DNA of 64,000 nt from Eumeta japonica (taxonomy: Eukaryota > Arthropoda > Insecta > Lepidoptera > Psychidae): assembly GCA_005406025.1 (NCBI GenBank), contig BGZK01000143.1:248001-312000 (forward strand), read 5' to 3'. Both the position numbers and the translations under genes were made by a program. Shown piece by piece: positions 1-13,069 of the stretch. Position 1 is the stretch's first letter; each line of letters begins with the position of its first letter. The notes under the pieces are model-generated. The model did no database searches, was not told the origin of the DNA, and saw nothing but the letters and a program-made list of their open reading frames with translations.

Positions 1-1833
1 TAGACGAATGCACTATTTATATATTAAATGAAATGCTGCTATGGTCATATTATTACCGAAGCCCAAATGCAACTTGGATATTGAATGTGAGCGCATGATC
101 TATGCTGGGTAACCAGTTTGCCGGTAGTTTTGCTCGTTGTACGGTTGAAGTATAAAAAAGCTCTTCAAAGTCCTCCGCCAAAATTTTCATGCAAACGGTT
201 ATAGGGACAGATTTATGCAGAAAACATACAATATACTTCAGTATATGAACCTTCAGGTTCAATATAACAATGTCTTGCCATGATGGGGCTGCCCTATTTC
301 GCAGCGCATCTTGCACGGCCACCGATGTTCACACAAATGATTTTTATGGAATCATGCGAAAAAAGACTAACTAGGTGCTGTTGCGGCTGCGGGAGAACGT
401 GGACGGGATGATTTATGGAAAAATGGAATCCAGCGTTTTCGGTTGATTCCGTCGATTGACATGTCAATGAATAGACATTTTAATTTTAATATTTATGTGG
501 CTACTTTTAATTCTAACATATTCTATAAGAACACTGAATTACGATCAGTGGATTAATTAAATGGGAATAAAAGGTTTTATAATTAATTTTTTTAATAATT
601 AAAAAACTATAATCATTTATGATATCAATAAAAGATGCTAAAATAGAATTAAAATAATCTTTACTTCCGGAGCTCTCTCTATTAATTTACAGTGAAAGAT
701 AGAGTCTGCGCAGCGAGCGCTAACAAAGACGTTACGATGCTTGAAAACCGCGCCACAGCAAATAAACATTTATTTGCAATAAAATATTACATTAAAAACA
801 TAAATAAATAACGGGGATACCCAGACTCTTCAAGGATAACTGTGCCACTAGATTTTTTTAGTCATTTGTTATAATTTCAGATCATTCTTAATTAACATTT
901 TTTTAGAGTTTTCATTTGTATTTAAAGTTGAATAATTGTTTAGTATAAGCCATTAAAATTATTTTGTTTAACGGATTCCTGACAACCGTTATATGCAAAT
1001 ATAAGATCACGACACCTTTAATTTTTAAAATCTAATAGTTAATATTTATTGAAGCTAAAAGAAACGATTAAAATAAAGGAGTTGATTTTTTTATTAATAT
1101 GGTATATACTATTAATAAAATAAGTGTAAATTCTTAATAGAGCTAGAGTTCCAAAAGTAGAAATATTATTAGAATTTTTTTCTTCTTAGAGAGTCTTTTT
1201 TATTTTTTTAAATAATAATAGCTTTTTTATTGCATACAAAAACAAAGTCTTTATTAATAACTTTGGCAATCGGTAATATGCTAGTTTTTAATTTTTTCAC
1301 ATGTTTTTTAGACGTCATTCCGAATCCAAAAAGCGCTTTCTTATGTAATTCCTTTCTTACGCATATCAAATGTAAATTCTATTACCTACGTAACAAAGTC
1401 ATTTTCGAATTGATTCAACACTTCTACGACCCACATCGAGATTCACTTTGCACCCATGAACCGGATATAACTCTTTTTGGAAGTCGAGACAAAATATTAA
1501 AAGCTAACGAAGGTCATATTAAAAGCGTTACCGACACAACGCTATTTTTTTCCTCAGGGCCGGGACGAGGAAGCGATCTGTGCGTCTTCGCCGATAATGA
1601 GCCACGAAAAATGTAGGCGGATAGCCGGGGCGGCGCGAGAACAAAACAATTCGAACTTTACGTAAGACGCGAGGTTATTTTTACCGATCAGACGCGAAGG
1701 GCGGCTATGTTACGTTTATAGCTTACTACCGATCGCCCGGTGGTTGAAATTCGACGGTCTTTCAATTTTAGAGTATGAATGTTATTGAGCTTCCTTGGTC
1801 AAAGGGAATCCATAATGATTGTATACATTTTTT
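1..1833. other. AT-rich noncoding stretch, no gene recognised
   Basis: No recognisable coding region, RNA gene or repeat was seen. A GC-richer patch lies at about 1545-1690 and overlaps the end of an open frame that stops at 1616. That frame opens on TTG rather than ATG and resembles no family I know, so I do not call it a gene. Confidence 0.6.
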
Positions 1834-1960
1834 TAGGGTTCTGAGTCGAAATGGCAAAAACGGAACCCTTATAGTTTCGCCATGTGTGTCCGTCCGTCCG
1901 TCTGTCCCACCGTACATCACAGGCATTTTATTCAAAAATTACAAGATGTATATTGATTAA
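1834..1960 (+). repeat. Dispersed TAGGGTT...TCCGTCCGTC repeat, copy 1
   Basis: The block starts with TAGGGTTCTGAG, contains GGCAAAAACGGAACCCTTAT, and is followed by a run of GTCCGTCCGTCCGTCTGTC. The same arrangement (TAGGGTT start, an AACGGAACCC or ACGGGACC core, then a run of CCGTCTGTC) recurs at 23521-23690, 49855-49930 and 50426-50621. I recall this as a common interspersed repeat type of moths and butterflies. The 3' end of this copy is not sharp. Confidence 0.65.
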
Positions 1961-4900
1961 ATTCGGAGTATAAGTGTCTTATATAATTCTCTACTTATTT
2001 TAGTAGTTAATACGTAAATAATTTCGAAAATACTCGCTTCGAAAGTAGCAGAAATTGTGTCCCCTCCTTTATTTTCTAATCCGTATGCCCAAACATATGA
2101 AAAAAATAAACAAAATAACGCTTAATAAATATTTTCAACAAAAATTAATTTGAATATGATCGGATATGCCGTTTTTGAGTTATTATCGATAAACTGTACT
2201 ACTCAACAAAAGGACGTAAGTGCCATGAAGATACGCCCTTTTGCTGATACACTTTAATTTTCACTAGTTTAATAGTAATTGTCGAAATACCTACTGCTTT
2301 TTCGGGTTACATATAAATTAAAATGCTTATAATTCTATTCTGTACGGGAAACATGGAAAAAGTGTAACAACATATTTTTTCATCTGTAGTGCATTTCTTT
2401 GTAATAATGGCTTCGGAACTTTATAATGAGTATGGTCCGTCATGCTCTTGACCAGTTTTTTTTTTTCAATTTCAAGAGTGTACAGTACGAAATTAGCATG
2501 CGTTATTTGTAATAATTTCGTACAACATTGCAGGAATTCAATCAAACACATTTCCTGTAATGAAATTTAAAAATACTTAAAAAATTTAAAATTCTTCCTT
2601 TGGCGACAATCTCTTTTCCCTGGAACGGTTTAACGACAGACTAGTAACTGTTTGATATTGACAATATGAACGTAAATAAGGAATGTTTTACTTTATACAA
2701 TTTAATGTTAATACATAAATACTCACATAAATATATTTTAGCTTTCTGCGTTCCATCCCGCTCTTACGCGCATGACGTATGTCCAAAGAGGGGTGCGAAG
2801 TTTTCTCTTTACGTGTTAATATGTAGATACTGGCCGTCTTTTTAAATAGTGAACAACGGTCCATTTATATCGACCGCCATAGATTGGCACATCATAGGTA
2901 GCAAACGGCGGCAAATGTCAAAGTTTATAAAGATAAAAGGTTTTTAAATAACAAATACAGAAAAATGTATTTTTATCGGTCACGAGCGATCAATCGTATC
3001 AGAGTGGCGAAATTTCGAATCTTTTGGTGATTGATAGAAATTGTGATGTTTATACTACGCTTCCAATAAATAATGAAGTTATTTAACTGTATATTTTGTT
3101 TGGTGTACAACACGAAGTCAAATTCTGTTTAAATAAAATGAATGGAATGGAAATTAAAAATAAAATAAAAGTTTCAATTACGTTCACGCAAATGGAAAAG
3201 AATAGCGATATAGAATATGTTCGTTCTCGTCGAATTCATCGGCTACGCGTGATGGGACACGACGAAACGGCTTCTTGGTTCGAAAGCGGCAATGAGAAAG
3301 AACTGAAAAATCATACTGATATCATGAAAAGTAAAATTTGAATGGAAAATCACACTGTAATCTTAATCATGACGCTGAGAAACAAAAAAAAAAAAATGGC
3401 GGTGACCGAATGGTCAGTGGGCTGTCATTAAGTCAGATTGTCATTCAAACCAGACTATCTTCACATCAGAGCGAGCGAACTGACCAATAAGATTTTAACT
3501 TAAGTCGACTGTGATCACTCGTTCCACACTTCGACGTGTATGTTGAGACACGTCGCGATCGCGGATGCTTTCATAATATCGGTGACAAAGGTCGTCAACG
3601 GCAGCTCCCGACACGCTGTAGGGCAACGTGGGCGGCTTGAGGCGTGCCTAAGGTACAAACCCTTTATATATACGAATAAACATATTGCTGTAGATGCAAA
3701 TCTCTATGTGAAATGATGAACATTTGACACAAAAAAAAATTAATTTACTTTTTAGCATACAAGAACACAGAACCGGTGATTAGACGAACGATGGTATTTG
3801 CATTTAATTCATAGTTATTTTACGTATGGCGATCATAAGAATTTGGATCAAGGTAGACAATCATCAGCTAAATCCTATAAAAAGTTCAGCTATTGCTTGG
3901 TAAGTATATGATATTATATTTTTTTACACTTCGTTTTCTTTTAGGCTCGCCGCAAGTGCTCTCAATGTTATTATAAATGCCTGAAAATTTTGACCTCAAA
4001 GTTACTGCGATTATTTTAAACTCATTAATCTACTGCACGCAGCAAACTACTCCAAAGTTTTTTTTCTGTATAATGTTTCGTAAGGAATATTCATTTCTGC
4101 AAAAATAGCAAAAACATTGCAAAAAAAAAGGTAAAGTCAAATTCTTTTAAATTACGTGAGAATGACGTGAGTTTGAATCAATGTATCATCGTCCCATATT
4201 TGCGATACGCGAATCGTAAGACCAACTTGTTTCGACGATGCGGGGTGCTTTAGTCAATTGACCGTAATGAGCTAATCGTTTCGTACTACCGTGAAAAAAA
4301 TTCGTTACGCTTTTAACAATACTGAATAATCGCTCAATTCAGGCGAAGTATTTTGGATAAGCAGTTATATTCTTCGAGGACACGCAAAAGTGTAGAACTC
4401 AGTGAAATAGTCGTGAGATCCAAATTGACACTCACATTATAAATTGGTTGAATATTTTAAAATTTACAAAATATCGCAATACAACTACGAGGTATTCCCT
4501 TTCGCTGACATCCGACGTTTCATCAATAATAATCCCCGTAAAATTAGTATCGTGTATTTATTTTTTAATTTTGCTCTATATTAGACAGGCAGCACTAGAA
4601 ATTAAATATTTTCGAACTCTACTGCATAAGGCCGTAAAAGCCTGGGTGGAAGTTTGTAAATGACTTTCGAAAAAACCATCTATAACAAATCTACCATTTC
4701 TAAATAATTCCCTTTATTAACAAAGACATTGTTTCATCATGTCTTTGAACAGATAATTCTTGTTTACCCAAAAAACATACTATATGTATAAAACGTTGAA
4801 AAATGTTACGATTTCTATTTACTTCTGAATTATATTTTTGAATGTCTGATTTATATTAACTGCATAAACTTGTTTCGAGGCGACGAAAAGGATGTAATTT

Positions 4901-7900
4901 TAGGCATGTCTCAATATTTTACTGTTCGGTTGTTTTTAATGGCATTTGTCAAGTTATGCAAATCACCGTATCCGTGATTATTCCAAATCCATTTCGTAGA
5001 TGGAAATAAAATACATGGAAAACATAGCAATCTATTTTTGTGTTTGAACGCAGTACCTAAGCCAAGTAAACATTTCAAAATGTTTACTATTAAATTTTCT
5101 ACTTACATTTCCTATTTTTTGAGTCAAGTCTATATTTGGTAACGGCCGGCCGGTTTGCAGAAATTTTAACTTTTATGTATAAGAAAACTGATTAAATGCG
5201 TTAAGATTTCTGTTTAACATTAATAAGCCAAAATTTCTCTCGCAAATTTCACAACTGTAACTAAACATTTTTACTACTTGCACGACAGAATAACGCAAAT
5301 AATATAAAATTATCAAAATTGTAATATTTACGAAAACAACAGCGTCATGACTGTTAAAAATGATAATGACGTAAATACGTATTAATTATAAAAGGCTATT
5401 TAAAATCACAAAAGCGTTCAAATTACAAAACTATTTAATTTTGTCGGTTTCTCTATCTAGGCAGTATCCGAAATAGCGTTTGCATGCTGATATATTTTAA
5501 TGCATACAATTCGAATTTTGTGTATGTGTTCTATACGTGTCACAGTGTCGTGTAATTTATAGGCAAAAGAACATACCAGTGACGTTTAACACCGCCACCG
5601 TATGGTAATAGATTATATCGTATTACTTATGAAATTCAGGAGATGTTTAATCACAATTATAGTGGGCGCTCTATTTAATAATTCGTTAATGTTATTGATT
5701 TGATTTTTTAACAATACACTAAAGTAGACAAAGGCTTTTTGCCTTATCTCTATTTTCGTCAATATTCCATACTTTCAATTACTATCGGATTTACGCATTA
5801 ATATAACTTAACATTATAAAATGTAAAACTTCGAAATCTAAAATTTTCAGAGAATTTGACTGTGATGATATAAATTGTTCAGTAATTTCTTTTTAGAAAC
5901 AAAATTTAACAGGATATTTATTAAGTTCCATGCAACATATCACAGTAACATAGAAAATACAAACATTGGCACTTTTCCTAAACTTCATTTTTATATGGTC
6001 GCAAAAAAGAAAAAAAAATTGGTTGCCTGTAAAGTCGGTATACGGGCGAAAGTTTTACGTGACAACGACTTTGAGTGGTAAAATCATTTTAATGTGAATA
6101 TTCATTCGTATAGTAGGAAGAAGGATGAAATAATAGTAACAATTTAAAACATTTATTTATACAAAGAATTATATTTAAAACATTAATTTATACAAAGAAT
6201 CTCGCACTGAATTTCATATTAACAAAATTTTATTTTTACCTTTACACATACATACGTATTTATATACAAATATACATACAATAACTTGCAATACATTTGC
6301 GTACAATGAAACAGCGTTTACTACAACTTAACTTGTTCCTATCTGAGTGGAAGGGACGCGTGCCTCTCACTCGCTCTCATTGTGAGCGCATAACGTGAGC
6401 GGAGCGTAACGCAGTTTCTTGAAGTGTCACCCGGCAAACCAATTTATAAGACGTTGTCACGTCAAAAATGTTTAATTTTAATATATAAAAGCAGCATAAT
6501 TTACTCGATGGTGTGAACAATATAACATAAATATACCCACATATGTTTACATGACGAAATATTCATGGACACCCGGAGCCTGGGTTTTTTTTAGTTTTCT
6601 TCCCGCGAGGAGAGAGAGACAAAAAATTATAACGATCTACCCACGTACCCAAGTACACGAAAAGTGTCCGACTGACGCGTACTAAAAAACTCCCGAAACG
6701 CGATGGTTGTCTCTGCCGGTAGCCATCAGCTGGGGACAGCCAAGACGACCAAGTTACGTACGTTGGACTCCTACCGACCAAAACACCACGGTGTTCTTCC
6801 TGTTACCTTGCTGCTGAAGCTACTAGTACGCAGACACCTTCGTCCGCCAACAATGAGATGCGTATGGGCAGCACTTCCGCGCTCGGTGCGCCGGCGGCAG
6901 ACGTGGAGGGATGTCCAACGTGGAAGCAAAGAGTGATGAGTATTCCATATTATGAATGTACGTTAGTTATCAGTGAAATTAAGAAACTAATTGCATACTA
7001 ATTTTCTTCACGATCATTTTCCGTGTCCCGTGAGAATTTGAATATTTAATACTGTTTCGGGAACAGACCAGATAAAGGATAAATACTCGTTTTTCGTACA
7101 TTTAGTTTTGATAGCTTTTACTATATACTTCAAAATTGTAGTAAGATATATATGTTAATATGCATATCACATAACAAACTCGTTTAATTTAATATGGCAC
7201 AAGATGCACTTCGACTAACTTTTTTTTTTGTTTTCTAATTAGCCACCCAAAGTTTGCGTCAAAACCAAAATTCATTTATTTACGAAATATATTCATAATA
7301 ACCAATAAAATATCTGCTTTTTTTTCGGCTTTCAATGAAAATTATATGATAGATTCATTTTACAAACACGTAATATATTTTTTATTATATACGAAATATA
7401 TACAATTCTCTTTTGATCTAACCCTTTAACTCTTACTAAACGCTTGGTTTTAAAGATTTTATTGGGAATATATTGTACGTCATTTGAATATTTCGATTCT
7501 TTGTATTCTCACCCCGTTTATATTCATATACAATAACACTGAGCCGTATAGAAACATATTTTCGATTCAAAAAGCAATAAACGACGAAAAACACTAACTC
7601 GACAAGGAAATTTTTATTTTCTTTTTATAAACTCACCCCTATTTCACAAAGCAGTAAGCAGAGACCACAGATTTTGACCTACCCTTCCGAGGAATATACG
7701 TAAACACATCGACAAATAAACTAAATTTTACAAAACAAAAGAAAAACTACTTAAAAACCCCTTAAGCTTAAAGGTTATCAATGATTATTTTTTAAGTCTA
7801 TAAAAGAAATTTAAAAGTATAAAATTTGTATTAACTATATATTCAAAATAACTGCTTCATTTAATTACTTCTTTTGGAGTCGGCGCCAGCCAACGCAAGT

Positions 7901-8218
7901 TCGTTTGTGCGCCATCCTGCCTAACACACTATTATCTTCGGTTACTTTTGGAATAGAAAGATTTGCTTTCGACATTAATAAATATATTACACAATTAGGA
8001 AAAGTAACTTATACAGCAATTGTTTTGCCATATTAAATTTACCTTGGCTGGAAACCACTCCAAAAAAAAAGAAATAATTAAGTGGTTATTGTGATTGTTT
8101 AAGTATTAATAATTAAATATGTTTCAATTTCTGTTTTAGGAATTAAAAATTATCATTAATAACTTTTTAATTAAAGGGTTTTTTGAAGTCATTATTTTCG
8201 TAAATTACTCGTCAAAAC
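1961..8218. other. Long AT-rich noncoding stretch
   Basis: Nothing coding is recognised. Short items seen are a two-copy duplication near 6142-6196 sharing the core TTATACAAAGAAT, an A/T- and TACA-rich low-complexity run at 6238-6300, and a GC-rich block at 6563-6930 entered separately. Confidence 0.55.
6563..6930. other. GC-rich block of unknown nature
   Basis: This block is clearly richer in G and C than its surroundings. Both strands have short open frames (72 residues on minus from 6781 to 6563, 77 residues on plus from 6703 to 6936), and neither resembles a family I recognise. It could be a decayed mobile-element piece, an unrecognised exon or a regulatory element. No function is assigned. 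Confidence 0.3.
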
Positions 8219-8420
8219 GAAACGAATAAGCCCAAACTCAAGGCATTTACTAGTAGCCCCTGAAGGATTCTACTATCCGCCTTCTGACTTCATCATCAGA
8301 CTCTCGATACAAAATTAAATATATAAAACTCGAGACTCATCAAAGCGAATTAAATGATCCCAAATTCGAAGGTTTACCAGTGGCCAGTGAAGAATACTTT
8401 GTATATAAATAGCAACATTA
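8219..8420. repeat. Degenerate minisatellite, about 128-bp period, two copies
   Basis: Two diverged copies begin near 8219 and 8345. They share GCCCAAACTC / TCCCAAATTC, a GAAGGTTTACCAGT-like stretch and a TGAAGGATTCTAC / TGAAGAATACTTT stretch. Between them is TTCATCATCAGACTC, a core that also occurs in the minisatellite at 44404-44828. Confidence 0.5.
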
Positions 8421-9911
8421 TTCCGTAACTTCTATCCGTTAAGAAATGTGGCTTTAATCACCAGCTGAGTAGTATGAGATGATGACTCCCGAACACAAAC
8501 ACCTAAATAACTTTAAAAAAAGAACTCAAACACACCATTCGTGCTTTTAATATTTAATTTTCCTGAGATCCCATCACCAAATCCTGAGTCGGTGACAATG
8601 GCACTATCTCGAGGGTATACGTTCTCGAACAAAAAAATAATTTTCTAAAACACAAAAAAAAAATACAAATGTATTCAGACCCTCCTCCAATTTTATAAAG
8701 CCGGTTAAAAATAAACGTGAGTTATCTTTCCAAAAGTCCAGTAAATATAAACCTATACAGACACTATAAAAGAATTCAGATCATATTTTCACAAAGTTTT
8801 CTATGAGAGACGTAAACATTTAGCGCTCCGTATTCAAACGACATCGTAACCAGAAAATTGGACCGTGACAGTACCCAATTTCTTAACACCGTAAGCGGTC
8901 TATACGCAGACATCGGACCTACTTCGGGGGCATAGTACTATAACGATGCGCGAAGGGCTCTTATGTGAGAGGGCGTTCGTACGGCAGCGAGAGGCTAGTC
9001 CTTCGGTGGATGCCGTATTATTAAGCCGAATGACGATCTGACATTCGAGGGAGGGCCGCGCGCTCGACGCTTCTGGGATAACGCTCATAATTTATGGCGA
9101 GGGCTGAGGCCCTTTCAGTTGGGTTCCCGTTCGCAAAATGTCGACCTAATTATTATAATCCTTCGAAAGTTATTACCCCGACGTCCAAAGTTGAGATTAA
9201 TCGGTCATGGTATTATTTGCCCTTGTATATAAAAAAACGTCTTCGTCGTTTGTCCGTCGGATACAATGTATTCGAAAAGCGATCTATAAAACATCATTAC
9301 TATCATGCTCAACCTTCAGCCAGTCGGAAGAACTGAAAGGGACAAGTCCCGATATGCCGAAGGGAACGCAGTTATATGATGTGAATGAAGATTCTAGTCT
9401 GGATTAGGAGAGACGCGAGTGTAGTCAACCATTATTCGAGCAACTTTAAAGATAATGTGGAAGGCTTCACGATTTTGCATATCATCCTCGGGTAAGGGCT
9501 ACGCTGATCTTCTCTGTATCGTTCCAATTTCAGTAATTTTGTAATTCAATCCTCACAAAAACTATAACTAAATTGAATGTAAACATAATGGTCCTAATTT
9601 GTTATTTAATGGACAACTGACAAAAAAAAGAAATTTATTTTGTTGTATGCACATAAAGGTCCTTATATCAAGATTACTATAAACTTTTTTAAGTACACTA
9701 TGCAACCATCAAAAGCCAGTTGGCCACTCAGCAGAAACTGAAGCAGTGGTCACAATTACATATTAGGAAGCGGTGCTCATTATGAATTTTTAAACAGAAA
9801 ATTATCACTTATTTCTTTAAAAAATCCGTATGATTTGTAATTCAAATTTTTATACTTATTTTATGTAAAATCCTATGCAACAATAGAATACAGTTATGAA
9901 ACAAAAAAAAA
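8421..9911. other. Noncoding stretch with a GC-rich patch
   Basis: No gene is recognised. The patch at about 8925-9130 is GC-rich and carries short open frames on both strands (62 residues on minus, 80 on plus) without recognisable similarity. The rest is ordinary AT-rich DNA. Confidence 0.45.
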
Positions 9912-11090
9912 ATCACTTCAATTGACTTTTCCGAGCAATACACTAAACTAACCGTCACGCTTGGGTTGATGACGATGGATCGGACTAATTCTCGTCTATT
10001 CGACATTTCTGGGCAGTGCAGTGCACTGAGCCGTCACGCTTGGGTTAATGACGATGGATTGGACTAATTCCCGTCTATTCGACATTTCTGGGCAGTGCAG
10101 TGCACTGAGCCGTCACGCTTGGGTTAATGACGATGGATTGGACTAATTCCCGTCTATTCGACATTTCTGGGCAGTGCAGTGCACTGAGCCGTCACGCTTG
10201 GGTTGATGACGATGGATCGGACTAATTCTCGTCTATTCGACATTTCTGGGCAGTGCAGTGCACTGAGCCGTCACGCTTGGGTTAATGACGATGGATTGGA
10301 CTAATTCCCGTCTATTCGACAATTCTGGCCAGTGCAGTACACTGAGCCGTCACGTTTGTGTTGATGACGATGGATCGGACTAATTCTCGTCTAGTCGACA
10401 TTACTGGGCAGTGCACTAGACTGAGCCGTCACGCTTGGGTTAATGACGATGGATCGGACTAATTCTCGTCTATTCGACATTTCTGGGCAGTGCAGTGCAC
10501 TGAGCCGTCACGCTTGGGTTAATGACGATGGATTGGACTAATTCCCGTCTATTCGACAATTCTGGCCAGTGCAGTACACTGAGCCGTCACGTTTGTGTTG
10601 ATGACGATGGATCGGACTAATTCTCGTCTAGTCGACATTACTGGGCAGTGCACTAGACTGAGCCGTCACGCTTGGGTTAATGACGATGGATCGGACTGAT
10701 TCTCGTCTATTCGACATTTCTGGGCAGTGCAGTGCACTGAGCCGTCACGCTTGGGTTAATGACGATGGATTGGATTAATTCCCGTCTATTCGATAATTCT
10801 GGCCAGTGCAGTACACTGAGCCGTCACGTTTGTGTTGATGACGATGGATCGGTCTAATTCTCGTCTAGTCGACATTACTGTGCAGTGCACTAGACTGAGC
10901 CGTCACGCTTGGGTTGATGACGATGGATCGGACTAATTCCCGTCTATTCGACATTTCTGGGCAATGCACTAAACTGAGCCGTCATGCTTGGGTTGATGAC
11001 AGTGCATCGAAACAATTCCCATCCAATTAACTTTTGTAGCAGTGCACTAAACTGAGCCGTTAATCCATGGTCGGTGACGACGAATCTTAT
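9912..11090. repeat. 79-bp tandem repeat array with higher-order trimer
   Basis: The anchor CCGTCAC (last copies mutated) recurs at 9952, 10031, 10110, 10189, 10268, 10347, 10426, 10505, 10584, 10663, 10742, 10821, 10900 and 10979, exactly 79 bp apart, and again near 11057. Central units are nearly identical; the outermost (about 9912-9951 and 10979-11090) are diverged, as expected for unequal exchange. Units 10268, 10347 and 10426 form three variants A-B-C that recur in order at 10505-10663 and 10742-10900 (237-bp higher-order period). Most units contain the palindrome CAGTGCACTG or a variant, and a CGTCA...TGACG inverted pair. Confidence 0.95.
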
Positions 11091-12988
11091 AAATTTGGCT
11101 CCAATTGATATTTAATTAGATTTGAGCTTAAATTTCCCATAACATACTCGTATTTCAGTTTCCATAAACCTATGGTGTAATTTTTCAAATATGATAGCAA
11201 CAAAGAGATCTAATCCGAAAAAAATTCCACTGAATGCTAAATTTACAAATACAAATACGATGATAATTTAATTTACAAATACAAATATGATCAAACAAGA
11301 TGATAGTTTATATTATTTCGCCGTCATAATACCAATCGTATAATATCAATGTAATTTTATTATTTCTTGTGAAAATAGAATACTAAAGTACAGTATAAAA
11401 TTTAGAATATAAAACTTATCAGTATAAAGTTAATTTGTTTAAGTAACATTATTTTATTTTGTTTTTTTAACTTAATTTTTTACTTTTTAATGCCAACTCG
11501 TAATCCGTAATTAACTAATAAAATTAAGAATGAAAATAAAGAAGAACACCAATATCTATTATATCTTCTGACACCGTCATTAGATCAACACGATGGTACC
11601 AAATCCTAAATTGCCATGCGAATTTCATATACTCGCGAAGTTTTCGATCGATAGAACTTAAATCTAGGTTAAAATCGACTTCCAAGATTTATTTACTTAA
11701 CTACAAGCGAAACGAATAGATGTGTATTAAAAACTACCCTGCGGTCCATTTTCCAAAGCGCGCCAAAAGAATTATAACTTCAAAAAAGCATATTAAAAAT
11801 GCTATATTGTAATGAAAAAATAAGTGATACAGTGACGCGAGCGACGGAGCTGCCCAGCGCTCGGCGCCTATATTCCTTTCAATTTCCTCGCCATCCATGA
11901 GTTCGCGATAAACATCGCGTCGCACCAAAAATCCGCCCTTCTCCTACATTCGCCCTCGTCCTATTGCATAAATCTTAAACAGCGAATCGTATCCTTAAGA
12001 TCTGAATTGCAATCTTGAACGGATCTCCTTTGATGTTTCCGTTTTTCAAATAGATTTTTCACATTACTCGAGTTTGAAACAAAAAAGCACAGAAAATTAT
12101 GTATATAATTATTGTTTACAACGTGTAGTAGCAAAAACTTAAAAAGTAAATTACTACATTACATTATTATGTAACATTTACGTGCGATTGAAATGAAACA
12201 GATATTGCGAGTAATTTGAAAGTCATTAAGTCATGCTAGATTTTATAGTACAGACCGGCATGGGGATAGTAATTGAAATTAGTTCTATATAAAAAAAATA
12301 AAAGAATTTATTAGATGTCCATCCAGGCAAAGCCACGAACACAGCTAGTTATTGATGAAATTATTAATAATAAATACATTATTGGTTTACATGCAAAGTT
12401 GCCGTTTTCGAAAATTTTAATTTCAATATTTCTACTGTGGCGATGAATTAGAATTTCTTATTACAAACGCGAAATTCTCGTTAACAGATTATAGATTTTA
12501 CTGAACGTTACGTCCGTCCGCAAAAAAATTCCTTTACACTCAGCCGCCTCGAGGAAGTTTTACTTCTATAATTAATAAACATGATCAAAGAGATATCGTT
12601 TTATGTAATAAATTATGGAAATCTTGCTACGTTTACCCGGGCGGACCCGCTGGATAAGCTATCTAGTAATTAATAAAATAAATATCAATAAACCTATCAA
12701 AGGTTAACATACGAAGGTGCCGTTTTCAAATACTGGCCACTTTCAATTTTTAAAATTTCTGATTTAGGGCCAGATTCAAAATTTAGATTCTTATCTCGAA
12801 AATTGCGTAAACAAGACACAGATTTTAATGACTTCCATGCAAAAAATATATCTGTTAGTCTCGAGTCAGGTCTAAAAAAAATTTACTTAAAACAAAATTA
12901 GACTTCGGCAAGAATATTTTCATCAAAGTTGTCATTTTTTACGTTGACATGTGACATATTAAGGTATCATTGGTCTTACAGCATTATA
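11091..12988. other. AT-rich noncoding stretch with old repeat fragments
   Basis: No gene is recognised. A GC-rich patch at 11828-11945 carries a 64-residue minus-strand open frame (11928-11734) with plausible codons but no recognised family and no convincing splice acceptor. The segment 12318-12349 matches the ACTAGC-type element end described at 44052. Diverged direct repeats occur at about 12355-12480 and 12665-12800, both containing GTGCCGTTTTC or TTGCCGTTTTC. Confidence 0.45.
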
Positions 12989-13020
12989 TTAGGTCGTTAC
13001 ATCTGAAATTGACGTTTTAT
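12989..13020 (+). repeat. mariner left terminal inverted repeat
   Basis: This end pairs with 14224-14255 in inverse orientation with about 26 of 32 positions matching. The innermost 14-base block GAAATTGACGTTTT is identical in both ends. Confidence 0.9.
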
Positions 13021-13069
13021 ATGGAAAAATTAAAACGAAAATAATATATGAAATTATATGTTTAATCAA

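Noticed and set aside
1230..1616. 128-codon open frame
   Set aside because: It opens on TTG, has no recognisable family, splice signals or start context.
9912..11090. CRISPR-like array
   Set aside because: Units are contiguous 79-bp tandem copies with no unique spacers, in a eukaryotic context.
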